From the NCBI GenBank assembly GCA_963817635.1, contig CAWFPR010000007.1, forward strand, positions 1 through 64,000: a DNA stretch of 64,000 bases, read 5' to 3'. Position numbers and translations under genes: made by a program. Positions 35,914 through 45,879 of this stretch are shown piece by piece; position 1 is the stretch's first letter; each line of letters starts with the position of its first letter. This stretch comes from CAWFPR01 sp963817635. GTDB lineage: Bacteria > Acidobacteriota > Vicinamibacteria > Vicinamibacterales > 2-12-FULL-66-21. Under the pieces are notes generated by a model that was given only the letters and a program-made list of their open reading frames with translations, was not told the DNA's origin and made no database searches.

Positions 35914-38577
35914 ATGGCCAGTCCACTCCGAGTGCTTCACCTGGAGGATAGCCCTCGGGACGCCGAGGTCGTGCGTCACACGCTGGACGCGGAGGGTGTG
36001 TCCTGCGACATTCACCAGGTCAACAGCAAAGAGCGTTTCGAAGCCGCGCTGAAACAGGAACCTTTCGATCTCATCCTCTCCGACTACAAGCTGCCTGGCT
36101 ATGACGGGGTCACCGCGCTGAAGCACGCGCAGCTCGTGCAACCGGACGTGCCCGTGATCATCATTTCAGGCACCGTCGGCGAAAAGGAGGGAGTGCGGTT
36201 TCTGCACCTCGGCGCGACCGATTACTTGCTCAAAGGCAGCCTCGACCGATTGGCGCCTGCCGTGCAACGGGCCATTCAGGAGGCGGAGACGCGGCGCACT
36301 CGCAAGCGTGCCGAGGCCGCGCTCGTCGACCTCCGGGACGCGATCAATCAACATGCCATTGTGGCTGTCACGGACGCGTGCGGAGCGATTACCTTCGCCA
36401 ACGACAAGTTCTGCGAGGTCTCGGGGTATTCCCGGGACGTGCTCGTAGGGCAGGACCATCGTCTCCTCAATTCTGGACATCACTCCAAAGAGTTCATGCG
36501 CGAGCTCTGGACCACGATCCAGGGAGGACACGTCTGGCGCGGCGAAATCAAGAACAAGGCGAAGGACGGTACGTTGCACTGGCTCGACACCACCATCGTG
36601 CCCTTCCTGAGCGACGACGGCACCCCTCGCCAGTACATGGCCATTCAGGCTGTGATCAGCGAGCGCGTGAAAGCGCAAACTGCGCTGGCGGAGAGCGAAG
36701 CACGTTACCGCTCCCTTGTCGAGTGGTTGCCCGAAGCGGTTGTTGTGAGCCGCGGCGGGAAACTGCTGTTCGTCAATCCGGCCGCCATCAAGCTGCTGGG
36801 TGCCACGTGCGAGCAGGACCTGATCGGTAAACCGATTCTCGATATGGTTCCCCGGGATCTTCAAGAAATCGTGCGGGAGCGAATACGCACCCATGGGGAG
36901 CGTGGCGGCATTCTGCCGATGCTCGAAGAGAGGGTGGTCAAGCTGGACGGAACCGTCATCGACGTCGAGATCGAGGGCAGGTCGATAGTCTACGAGGGAG
37001 AACCGGCCTGGTTCAGTACCATGCACGACGTCAGCGAGCGCAAGCGGTCGGAGGAAGCGCGGCTGACGGCGGAAGAGCGCATGCGTTTCGCCCTGCAGAT
37101 CGCCAACGTCGGGATTTGGGACTTGGACTACGCCACCGGCGTGGCCCGGTGGTCCGAGATCCTCGAATCCCAGTTCGGTTTGCGCCCGGGGACGTTTGGC
37201 GGGAGCTTCCAGGCGTTCGTCGATCTCGTGCACCCCGACGATCGCGAGCTCGTGCGTGAGACGGTAGCGAAAGCCATGCAATCCGGCGCCGATTTTTCGC
37301 TGGAGCACCGAGCGATTCTGCCCGACGGCACGATGCGGTGGCTGAGCGGCGCAGGCCGCATCCTCCTCGGTGAGCGCGGCGAACCGGTGCGGGGCGTCGG
37401 TGTCTATCAGGACGTCACCGAGCGCCGCACATTGGAGCAGCAGTTTCAGCAGGCGCAGAAGATGGAAGCCGTCGGGCAGCTGGCCGGCGGCGTGGCGCAC
37501 GACTTCAACAACCTGCTCACCGTCATTCTGGGGTTCTGCGAGCTGTTGCTGGCTGATCTCGAGTCCGCCGATCCGCGGCGGGCCGACATTGCAGAAATTC
37601 AGAATGCGGGCACGCGAGCCGCGGGGCTCACGCGCCAGTTGCTGGCCTTCAGCCGCAAGCAGATCATCGCGCCGACGCGGCTCGACCTGAACGTGGTCGT
37701 GACCGAGATGCAGGCGCTGCTCGGTCGCCTTATCAGGGAAGACGTGAAGGTCGTGCTGGGCCTTCGGCCCGAGCTGGCGCTCGTGAAGGCCGACCGCGGG
37801 GAGGTTGAGCAGGTCGTGATGAACCTCGCGGTGAACGCGCGGGACGCCATGCCCCAAGGGGGCACATTGACCATCGAGACCGCGAACGTCGAGCTCGACG
37901 AGCACTACGCGAGGATGCACGTGGCCGTGAAGCCGGGACCCTACGTGGTCCTCATCGTGACGGACACGGGAACCGGGATGACGCCGCGGGTGCAGGCTCG
38001 CCTGTTCGAGCCGTTCTTCACCACCAAGGAGCCCGGCAAGGGCACGGGCCTCGGCTTGGCGACCGTCTTCGGCATCGTCACGCGAAGTGGCGGGAGCATT
38101 GGCGTCGACAGTGAACTCGGCAAAGGTACGTCGTTCAAGGTGTATTTCCCAAGCGCGAATGACCAGGAGACGGTCGTGCACGCGCCGGCGCCGCAGGCCC
38201 GGCAGGTGGCTGGGACGCAGACGGTGCTCCTGGTAGAGGATGAGGAAGGGCTTCGCGAGTTGACCAGGAGGCTTCTCACGCGGCAGGGCTACAGCGTGGT
38301 CGTTGCCGGGGACGCGGGGGAGGCGGTTCGACGCTTCGACGAGAATCCGTCCATTGACGTGCTCCTGACCGATGTCGTGATGCCGGGTGCGAGCGGACCG
38401 GAACTCGTCGGGCGACTGGTGACGCGACGGCCAGGCCTCAAGGTGATTTACATGTCGGGGTACAACGACGACACCATCGTCCACCACGGGGTACTCAATC
38501 CCGGGATCGCGTTCCTGCACAAACCGTTCACCTCCGACGCGCTCGGACGGAAAATCCGGGAGGTGCTCGGCCGGTAG
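35914..38577 (+). CDS. Hybrid sensor histidine kinase REC-PAS3-HisKA-HATPase-REC
   Basis: 887 intact residues. The N-terminal REC (LILSDYKLPGYDG) is closely related to that of the preceding gene. Three PAS domains follow; the third (MRFALQIANVGIWDLDYATG) is almost identical in DNA to PAS3 of the neighbour. The kinase has LAGGVAHDFNNLLTVILGF, NLAVNARDAMP, VTDTGTGMTP, GTGLGLATVFGIV (NtrB-like subclass). The C-terminal REC has DVLLTDVVMPGASG and LHKPFT. Cytoplasmic. It is likely co-transcribed with 33726-35910. Confidence 0.93.
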   Translation: MASPLRVLHLEDSPRDAEVVRHTLDAEGVSCDIHQVNSKERFEAALKQEPFDLILSDYKLPGYDGVTALKHAQLVQPDVPVIIISGTVGEKEGVRFLHLGATDYLLKGSLDRLAPAVQRAIQEAETRRTRKRAEAALVDLRDAINQHAIVAVTDACGAITFANDKFCEVSGYSRDVLVGQDHRLLNSGHHSKEFMRELWTTIQGGHVWRGEIKNKAKDGTLHWLDTTIVPFLSDDGTPRQYMAIQAVISERVKAQTALAESEARYRSLVEWLPEAVVVSRGGKLLFVNPAAIKLLGATCEQDLIGKPILDMVPRDLQEIVRERIRTHGERGGILPMLEERVVKLDGTVIDVEIEGRSIVYEGEPAWFSTMHDVSERKRSEEARLTAEERMRFALQIANVGIWDLDYATGVARWSEILESQFGLRPGTFGGSFQAFVDLVHPDDRELVRETVAKAMQSGADFSLEHRAILPDGTMRWLSGAGRILLGERGEPVRGVGVYQDVTERRTLEQQFQQAQKMEAVGQLAGGVAHDFNNLLTVILGFCELLLADLESADPRRADIAEIQNAGTRAAGLTRQLLAFSRKQIIAPTRLDLNVVVTEMQALLGRLIREDVKVVLGLRPELALVKADRGEVEQVVMNLAVNARDAMPQGGTLTIETANVELDEHYARMHVAVKPGPYVVLIVTDTGTGMTPRVQARLFEPFFTTKEPGKGTGLGLATVFGIVTRSGGSIGVDSELGKGTSFKVYFPSANDQETVVHAPAPQARQVAGTQTVLLVEDEEGLRELTRRLLTRQGYSVVVAGDAGEAVRRFDENPSIDVLLTDVVMPGASGPELVGRLVTRRPGLKVIYMSGYNDDTIVHHGVLNPGIAFLHKPFTSDALGRKIREVLGR

Positions 38578-38596
38578 GACGCCTGCGCAGCTTCGC

Positions 38597-39115
38597 TCAG
38601 GCCGTCTCGACGTCGGCCGTCACGAGCACTTCATCGCCGAAGTCGGCCTCGGCCAGGACTTTCACGCTCGACGGTCGGAAGACGTAGTACCGCAGCTCGA
38701 AAAACGACGGCTTCAACCCGGCCCCGGTGAGGCTCTTGTTGACGAACTCGAGATACAGCGGAAAACGGACCCCGTACTGGTGTCGTGCCGTTCGCTCGAT
38801 TTCGCCGGTTGCCGGCTCGCAGTGGCCGACGAACTGGAGCCCGGAATGGGACTGGCCCCAGGGCTGCCCGCCATGGCAGACGCCGACCGCCATCTGGCTT
38901 CGGCGGCCGATGTTCCGGGCATGGTTCGTGGTGGGGTGCGAGAGGAAATACAGGTTCAGGTCGTCGTCGAAACAGAAGAACGCGTTGTGGATGTGCGGCG
39001 TGCCGTCCTCCATGGTCGTCGCCATTGAGCACAGCATGTTGCCGTCCAGGATCCGATGGACGATCGGGCGGAGTCGATCGCTCGTGTAGCCGGGGCTCAC
39101 TAGTGTGGCGCTCAT
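38597..39115 (-). CDS. Pyridoxamine 5'-phosphate oxidase-fold protein
   Basis: 172 residues. The split-barrel flavin-binding pattern is visible: VHRILDGNMLCSMATTMEDG, HIHNAFFCFDDDLNLYFLS, NHARNIGRRSQMAVGV, LQFVGHCEP. Such proteins bind FMN or F420 or heme and many act as nitroreductase-like oxidoreductases. Convergent with the hybrid kinase. Substrate cannot be inferred. Confidence 0.8.
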   Translation of the reverse strand: MSATLVSPGYTSDRLRPIVHRILDGNMLCSMATTMEDGTPHIHNAFFCFDDDLNLYFLSHPTTNHARNIGRRSQMAVGVCHGGQPWGQSHSGLQFVGHCEPATGEIERTARHQYGVRFPLYLEFVNKSLTGAGLKPSFFELRYYVFRPSSVKVLAEADFGDEVLVTADVETA

Positions 39116-39607
39116 GGTAAAGATGTTCCTCTCTTGTGACTGCCCAGCAGTCTAGCCCAGGCGGGGGTCGTTGCGGGCCGTGGCGGCGCTGCCGCGCCCA
39201 AAGCCGGCAGCCGCCGGACTGCCGTCGTTGCCGGAATTCCGTGTGGGTTACCTGATAAGATCTGGGAGGCAGGAGCAACATGGCATCCACTGGCCCGGGG
39301 CAGGCCACGGGACGCCGCCACCTGATCGGTGCCGTTCTGGCCCGCGGATTGCTGAGTCCTTGTCATTTACGTACGGGACCGGCGGCATTCCGGCAGCTCG
39401 CGATTCGAGGGCGATGCGCGGGCCGAAGCCTCCGGGCGGGCGCACTGACCGGCGAAAATCCCGTCCGCGGCGACATCGGCGAGCCGCGGCTCAGGTGCTC
39501 GTGCCGATCTTGACGGCCCTGCGGAAGCCCACGGGCGCTGTCTCTCGGACGCGCGTGCAGATCACGGTCTTTCTTACATCAGGGTAGTTCAGCTAGGAGG
39601 CCTCATC
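39116..39607. other. 492-bp intergenic region upstream of citrate synthase
   Basis: An ATG at 39280 has GGAGGCAGGAG before it and opens 77 codons, but the product is Arg-rich, low-complexity and resembles nothing I know; I do not call it. The last 20 bp carry the strong AGGAGG site for citrate synthase. Nothing else seen. Confidence 0.5.
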
Positions 39608-40912
39608 ATGGGAATGCTGCAGGACAAGTTGGCCCAGCAGGTGCCAGGGCTGCGGGACACTGTCAAGAAGCTCACGAAGGAGTGCGGCGCCGTCAAAATC
39701 TCCGACGTGACGTTGGAGCAGGCGTACGGGGGCATGCGCGGGGTGAAGTCGCTCGTGTGCGACACGTCCGAGGTGCCGCCGGATAAGGGGTTGATCATTC
39801 GCGGGATTCCGGTTGCGCAGTTGACCGGCCAGCTGCCGGAAGAAACGCTGTGGCTGCTGCTGACCGGCGAGTCGCCCACCGCGGCCCAGTTGCTCGATTT
39901 GCAGACCGACCTGCGTGCGCGGGCCCGTGTGCCGGGCTACGTCTGGGCCGTGCTGTCGGCGATGCCCGCCGATTCACACCCGATGGTGATGCTGAATACG
40001 GCGATCCTCGTCATGGAGAAGGAGTCCGTCTTCCGCCAGCGTTACGACGCGGGGATGAAGAAGGACGAGTACTGGCGGGCCACGCTCGAAGACGCGCTCA
40101 ACATCATCGCGGTGCTGCCGGAGCTTGCTGCCGGTGTCTATCGCATGCGGTTCAACAAGGGGCCGCGAATCCCCTCGAATCCGGCGCTGGACTGGGGAGC
40201 CGACTACGCGGCGATGCTGGGCCTCGTGGACCCCAAGGGCGAGTTCGCCAAGCTGATGCGCCTGTACCTGGTGCTGCACTCCGACCATGAGAGCGGCAAC
40301 GTCAGCGCGATGACGACCGCCACCGTGAATTCGGCCCTGTCGGATCTCTACTACTCGCTCTCGGCAGGCCTGAGCGGCCTGGCGGGTCCGCTTCACGGTC
40401 TGGCCAACCAGGAATGCCTGGCCTGGGTGCTCGAAACGAACAAGAAGTTCGGCGGCCGGCCCACGCAGGCCCAGATCAAGGCCTACGCGGAGGAGACGCT
40501 GTCAGCCGGCCGGGTGATCCCTGGCTACGGTCACGCTGTGCTGCGGATCACGGACCCGCGTTTCGACGCGTTCCTGGCCTTTGGCAAGCAGCACTGCGCG
40601 GACGATCCGGTGTTCCAGACGGTCGCCAACGTGTTCGACACCGTGCCGGAAATCCTGAAGACCGTCCAGAAGATCAAGGACCCCTGGCCGAACGTCGATG
40701 CCGGGTCGGGCGCGCTGCTGTACCACTACGGGCTGACCGAATTCCCGTACTACACGGTGCTGTTCAGCGTGTCGCGCGCCCTCGGGGTCTGCGCGCAGGC
40801 GGTCATGGCGCGCGCGATGGGGCTGCCGATCACACGGCCGAAGTCCGTCACGACCAAGTGGCTGCAGAGCGAAGCCACGAAGGCGATGGCGGCTACCACG
40901 GCCACGTCGTAG
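39608..40912 (+). CDS. gltA: Citrate synthase, eukaryotic (mitochondrial-like) type
   Basis: 434 residues with TAGGAGG 8 bp before ATG. It follows the mitochondrial enzyme segment by segment: TLEQAYGGMRGVKSLVCDTS, HSDHESGNVSAMT (catalytic His), GLAGPLHGLANQE, VIPGYGHAVLRITDPRF (catalytic His), PNVDAGSGALLYHYG (catalytic Asp), YYTVLFSVSRALGVCAQ. Condenses acetyl-CoA and oxaloacetate to citrate at the TCA entry. The type lacks the NADH-regulated extension of the enterobacterial GltA. Monocistronic. Confidence 0.95.
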   Translation: MGMLQDKLAQQVPGLRDTVKKLTKECGAVKISDVTLEQAYGGMRGVKSLVCDTSEVPPDKGLIIRGIPVAQLTGQLPEETLWLLLTGESPTAAQLLDLQTDLRARARVPGYVWAVLSAMPADSHPMVMLNTAILVMEKESVFRQRYDAGMKKDEYWRATLEDALNIIAVLPELAAGVYRMRFNKGPRIPSNPALDWGADYAAMLGLVDPKGEFAKLMRLYLVLHSDHESGNVSAMTTATVNSALSDLYYSLSAGLSGLAGPLHGLANQECLAWVLETNKKFGGRPTQAQIKAYAEETLSAGRVIPGYGHAVLRITDPRFDAFLAFGKQHCADDPVFQTVANVFDTVPEILKTVQKIKDPWPNVDAGSGALLYHYGLTEFPYYTVLFSVSRALGVCAQAVMARAMGLPITRPKSVTTKWLQSEATKAMAATTATS

Positions 40913-41042
40913 GCTGCAACTCGCGCCTGCGCCGCCGTCAGCGGAATCAGCGCGACGTAGGGCCGGATTCGCACCGCGAGTCCGGCCCTGATATTTTGGG
41001 AACGCAAACGGGCTGCGAGTTGCACAGCCGGGAGCGCGCGCC

Positions 41043-42686
41043 ATGGCGGTCATGCCCGACTACTCGGAAGGCATCAAGAAGGACGTCGTCGAGATCAAGT
41101 TCCTCATCCACGATCTCCGCGTCGAACGGTTCATCAACGAGGTCATCCACTTTCACGTCACCCTCAACACGGACCTGGAATTGTGCGGCGTCGATCAGGC
41201 GCAGATCCTTCACGGTCACGATCTGCAGGTCCTGAAGGAGAAGGCGGTGAGCCTCCGGAAGGCGTTCCAGGATTACTCGAGTGCCGTCAGGAACTTCTCT
41301 CCGGATCGCACCGTGCTGTTCACGGGCCGCCACTACGTCAACACGATCCACAGCGTGTGCGAGCTCGTCCTGAGCCCGCTGTGGGGGCGGGTGGACAAAG
41401 TCCTGACCTTCCTGCCGCCCGACTCGCGATCGATCAGGGCGCGCAAGCACTACGTCAACTGCATCCACTTCATCCGCGGCGTGTATTTCCGCATCCAGCA
41501 GTTCCTCGACGAGCAGAACAGCAAGGGCCTCCATCAGCAATTCGACATCGCGCCCGAGATCGAAGAGTTCATGCGCGACGTTGTTTACGGCTACGTGATG
41601 GAGCACAGCAGCGGCCGCGTGCAGATCGAGCTGGATCGTCTCGACGCCGCCGTGGTCGGCGGGAACCTCCCGCGCTTCCGGCGAATGTTGTTCAACCTGG
41701 TCATGAACGCGGTGGACGCGATGAGCAACCGCGACCCGGGCGTCCTGTCGGTCGGCGACACGCTCGAGGATTCGCACGTCGTGCTGAGGATTCGCGACAA
41801 TGGCGTGGGCATGTCGCGAGAGAAGATCCGGCAGCTGCTCGCCGACAGGGAAACGCTCGACGGCGAGCTCCACTCGCTCGGCTTCGTCTTCGTGCGGCAG
41901 ACCGTCCGCGAGTTTGCGGCGGAGCTGTCGATCGAGAGCGAGGTGGGCAAGGGAACCACAATGACGATCCGGTTCCCCCGCGTGCCCGGCACGCTGGCGC
42001 CTTCCCGTCCGAACACGAATGGCTACACCGGCCACCTGGCGCCGCGTCTCATCGGACCGCTGAGCGCCCAGTCTGCCGGTTACTCGGGCGCAACCACGTT
42101 GGTCACGACGGAGAACCTCGACCTGGAGCCCGAACCGGTTTCAGTCCGCCCCACAGTTTCGTCCGCGACGGCGGTGACCGCCCCGACGGGTGAGCGGAGG
42201 CCCTACGGGCGAATCATCCTGCAGGACTACGCGATCTGCGAGGCGCAGTACCCCGGTGCGATCTTCGCGATGTCGGTCACTCCACAGAACGAGGTCGATC
42301 TGTTCGCGCATGCGCCGTACGAGAAGTATGGGCCCACGGAGCACGCCGGCATCTCGCCCATGTTCTTCGAGGCGACGGTGCGCGGCCGTCTGGAACCGGA
42401 CGAGGAAAAGAGGCCGACGCTCACCCTGAAGGCTCCACAGAGCGTTCGGGAGTACTTCGAGTTCAAGAACGTGCCCGAAGGGGAGTGGAGTTCCGCCGCA
42501 TTCGGCAGGATGGTCCGGGACGAGTACGTTCGCGTCGCACGCACGCTTCTCGAAACCGGGATGCCGGCAGACACGCTCGTGCTCGTCGACCGCTTGCGGG
42601 AGTTCTTTCCCGACGACCCGGACCTGGCCAGGGCAGAACCCTTCTCGCTGGACGTGCTGGCGAGCCGGCCGGTCGCCGGGCAGTAG
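41043..42686 (+). CDS. GHKL-ATPase (histidine-kinase-like) protein with unusual flanking domains
   Basis: 547 residues. A central HATPase region has MLFNLVMNAVDAMSNRD (N-box), IRDNGVGMSREKIR (G1) and GKGTTMTIRFP (G2). The preceding ~200-residue helical region is His-rich (LIHDLRVERFINEVIHFHVT, NTIHSVCELVLSPLWG) and lacks a standard H-box, though IHDLR could be a degenerate one. After a Ser/Thr/Pro linker (~320-375) comes a ~170-residue C-terminal domain (ILQDYAICEAQYPGAIFAMS, LREFFPDDPDLARA) I do not recognise. It could be an atypical kinase, an anti-sigma-like factor or a phosphatase. Confidence 0.7.
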   Translation: MAVMPDYSEGIKKDVVEIKFLIHDLRVERFINEVIHFHVTLNTDLELCGVDQAQILHGHDLQVLKEKAVSLRKAFQDYSSAVRNFSPDRTVLFTGRHYVNTIHSVCELVLSPLWGRVDKVLTFLPPDSRSIRARKHYVNCIHFIRGVYFRIQQFLDEQNSKGLHQQFDIAPEIEEFMRDVVYGYVMEHSSGRVQIELDRLDAAVVGGNLPRFRRMLFNLVMNAVDAMSNRDPGVLSVGDTLEDSHVVLRIRDNGVGMSREKIRQLLADRETLDGELHSLGFVFVRQTVREFAAELSIESEVGKGTTMTIRFPRVPGTLAPSRPNTNGYTGHLAPRLIGPLSAQSAGYSGATTLVTTENLDLEPEPVSVRPTVSSATAVTAPTGERRPYGRIILQDYAICEAQYPGAIFAMSVTPQNEVDLFAHAPYEKYGPTEHAGISPMFFEATVRGRLEPDEEKRPTLTLKAPQSVREYFEFKNVPEGEWSSAAFGRMVRDEYVRVARTLLETGMPADTLVLVDRLREFFPDDPDLARAEPFSLDVLASRPVAGQ

Positions 42687-42715
42687 ACGAAAGGCGGCGC
42701 GTCAAGATAGAGGCG

Positions 42716-42967
42716 TTGACGCGGCCCGTCGTCCCCGCCAGAGGGTTGCTCGCCGCACTTGCGGCCGCGCTGTCGGGGGCGGTCGGGTGCCTTCCCGTTT
42801 CGCCCATCCACGCACAGCCCTCCGAGATGGGTTTCGACCATTTCGGCACTGAGGAAGGACTTTCGCTCCGCGTCATCTGGGCCGCGGCGACGTGCCGCGC
42901 GCCGACCGTGTGTTCCATCGGCGGCCGAACCTGGCGCCAGGGACGGATGCTCCTCTTGACAATCTAG
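42716..42967 (+). pseudogene. Possible remnant of a two-component-regulator-propeller sensor N-terminus
   Basis: From TTG 42716: a signal-like stretch (GLLAALAAALSGAVGCLPVS) then MGFDHFGTEEGLSL, which resembles the opening of Reg_prop sensor proteins (F.HxxTEDGLS). The frame ends after 84 codons in unrelated residues. A truncated relic is the simplest reading, and support is weak. Confidence 0.35.
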
Positions 42968-43035
42968 ACGAACACCACTAGCCTCATCTGGACGACCGAG
43001 ATGTGCGAGCCCGCCGGTGGCGCACGTCAACAGAA

Positions 43036-45697
43036 ATGGAGCCGCAGTGGTGTCGATTCGATCTCTTTGTGGCGGGCCTGCGTGCCCTCGTCCGTCGCGA
43101 CGCCGCCCGGCAGGAGATCGACCGCGAACTTCGGCACTACGTCGAGGCGGCTGCGGACGACTACGTGGCGAACGGGATGGATCCCGCGTCGGCCCGGCGG
43201 GCGGCCCGGGCGGCGCTCGGCAGCCTCACGGCGCGCGGCGAAGAGGTGCGCGCGACCGGGTGGGAGCATGCCGTCGAGACCCTGGCGCAGGACGTCCGCT
43301 TCGGTGCGCGCCTGATTCGCCGCGCGCCGGGATTCTCGCTGGTCGTCGCCCTCACCCTCGCGCTCGGCATCGGCGGCAACACGGCGATCGTGACGTTGCT
43401 CAGCACGATCTACCTCCGGCCGCTGCCGATCCCGGCCGTCGACCGCGTGCTGCGACTGCAGGACTCGCGGACCGGCGCGGACGGCCAGCGTCAGGTATCC
43501 AGCATGCGCGGTCCGCATGTGGCCGTCCTCCGCGCGCAGACGGCGCTCTTCCAGAGCGTTGCCGCGATGTTCGGAGACGACCTGACGCTGACCGGCGGAG
43601 CCGTACCCGAGCGGGTCACCGTGGTGTTTCGCACGGCAGGCTGGCGGGAGGTGCTCGCGGTCGTCCCGGCCGTCGGCCGCGACTTCACGCCGGACGAGGA
43701 GCGCCGGGGCGCGGCCAGCGGTGTCGCCCTCATCAGCGACGGCTTGTGGCACCGCCATTTCGGCGCCGCGCCGGTCGCAGGGCTCACGCTGCCCGTGGAT
43801 GGGCGGCCTTTCACCATAGTCGGCGTGATGCCGCCGGGATTCCGGTTTCCGTACGACGCCGAGGTCTGGATGCCGCACGCGATCGATCCGGGCGATCGCG
43901 CGCGCGACTATGCGGTGTTCGTCCGGATGCGCGACGGCGTCACACCTGCGATGGTGGAGGCGGCGCTCCCGGCGGCCTCGGAAGTGATCCGCAGCCAGTC
44001 GCCCGAATCGCTCACGGGCTACGCCGTTGCCGTCAGATCGCTTCGCGACAATCTCGTCGACAACCAGGCGCGAACGACGTTCGCGCTGCTGTCCGTGGTC
44101 GGCTTTCTGCTGCTGCTCGCCTGCGTCAACGTCGCCACGCTGCTGATGGCCCGCGCAATGGCCCGGCGCAAGGAATTCGTCGTCCGCGCCGCGCTCGGCG
44201 CCAGCCGGCTCCGGCAGGTGCGCCAGACGCTCACCGAAACGATGCTGCTGGCGCTGGCCGGCGGCGCCGCGGGCCTGGTGCTGGCGTACTGGCTCGCTGA
44301 CCTCACCGCCGTCCTCGTGCCGGAGAACATCAGCCAGCAGCTCGGGGTCGCCTCGCCGGACCTGGACTGGCGAATCCAGCTCGTCGCGCTGGCCACGACG
44401 CTGGGGGCGGGACTGGCCGTCGGACTCGCCCCGATGCTTGGCCGGCCGCGTGAACCGGGCGAGGGCCTGCGCGAGGGCGGCCGCGCGACGCAGGCGGACG
44501 GAGCCGGGGGACGGAGAGTGCTGCACGGCTTCGTCGTCGGACAGGCTGCGCTCGCGGTCGTGCTGCTGGCTGGCGCCGGGCTGATGCTCCAGGGCGTCCA
44601 GCGGCTCCAGCACCGCGATCTCGGCTTTCAGGCAGCCGGACTGCTGAACATGGAAATCACTCCGTCGCGTCTCCGGCATCCGCGCGAGTCCGGGCGCGCG
44701 GCGTTCCTGCGCCAGATCGAAGAGACGATTGGCGTTCTGCCGGGCGTTGCCGCGATCGGTGCGACGACGGTGAATCCGCTCGGCGGCGCAAGCTGGGGCG
44801 CGCCTATCCTCGTCGAAGGCAGGGGCGCTGGAGCGTCCGACGTGTTCAACGTCAACCACCGCCTCGTCACTCCCGGACTCTTCGCGGCGATGGGGATCCC
44901 GGTGCTGCAGGGCCGCGCGTTCTCGTGGCGGGACGACGACGCGCACGAGCCCGTGGTCATCGTGAGCGATCACCTCGCGCGCCGCTTCTGGCCGGCAGGC
45001 GACGCAATCGGCACGGCGGGTGAGGGTAGCGCGGGAGGGCTCGCCCTGGCTGACGATCGTGGGCGTGGCCGGAAACGTCCTCGACCAGCGTGACCGGGAG
45101 GATCCGCAGGACACCTGGTATCTGCCCTACGCGCAGAACGCGGCCGGGCTCGCAGCCGACGAGATCCACCTGATGCTGCGCTTCCGCGGAGATCCCGCCG
45201 GCCTTGGCGCGGCGGTGCGTGCCGCGGTGCAGCGCATCGACGCCAGCCTGCCGGTCACCAATATCACCACGATGGACGGCTACTACCGGGACACGTTCGA
45301 GCGCGAGCGGATTGGCGCGAGCGTGACGTTGGCGTTCGGTGTCTTCGGGCTGGCGCTCGGCGCACTCGGCGTCTACGGCGTGATGGCGTTCACGGTCGCG
45401 GCCCGGACACCGGAAATCGCCCTGCGCCTGGCGCTCGGCGCGACACCGGGGCGCGTGCTCCGGCTCGTGCTCGGTCGCGCCGGCCTCCTGAGCGGCGCGG
45501 GTCTGTCGATCGGGCTTCTGGCGTCGGGGCTTCTCAATCGCGTCCTCGCCGGCTTCATCCCGGAGGTGCGCCCGCTCGAACCCCTCGTGCTCGCAGCCGC
45601 CTCCGGCGTGCTGTTCGCCGCGTCGCTTCTCGCGTCGTATCTGCCGGCGCGCAGGGCGGCCGCCGTCGACCCGCTGGCTGCGCTCAGGAGCGAATAG
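43036..45697 (+). CDS. Acidobacterial-type orphan FtsX/MacB permease (one apparent frameshift)
   Basis: From ATG 43036 (MEPQWCRFDLFVAGLRALV); GTG 43003 is an alternative. It has a helical N-terminus (EIDRELRHYVEAAADDYVAN, ARRAARAALGSL), TM helix LVVALTLALGIGGNTAIVTL, a MacB core and FtsX unit, then the second core/FtsX unit ending PARRAAAVDPLAALRSE. An extra G near 45015 breaks the frame; removing it gives DAIGTRVRVAREGSPWLTIV. About 886 residues. There is no ATPase gene adjacent. Possibly transcribed with the next two genes. Confidence 0.88.
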
Positions 45698-45879
45698 GCC
45701 GCGGGCGATCGGGCGCGCTTCCGGACCTGCGTGTCCGCGCCGGGCCCACGCGGTCGCGCCATCTCGCCCGTCGTAGCTGAACAGCCTGACCTCCGCACGA
45801 TCGTGATAGTCGCTTCGCGGACGCGGTGGCAAAATCGTCTCCGGCGCGACCCTGCGCCCAGCCTGCACGAGGTGAGCGT

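Noticed and set aside
39280..39513. 77-codon gene with a good ribosome site
   Set aside because: Low-complexity Arg/Gly/Leu product with no recognisable features; kept only as a note in the intergenic entry.
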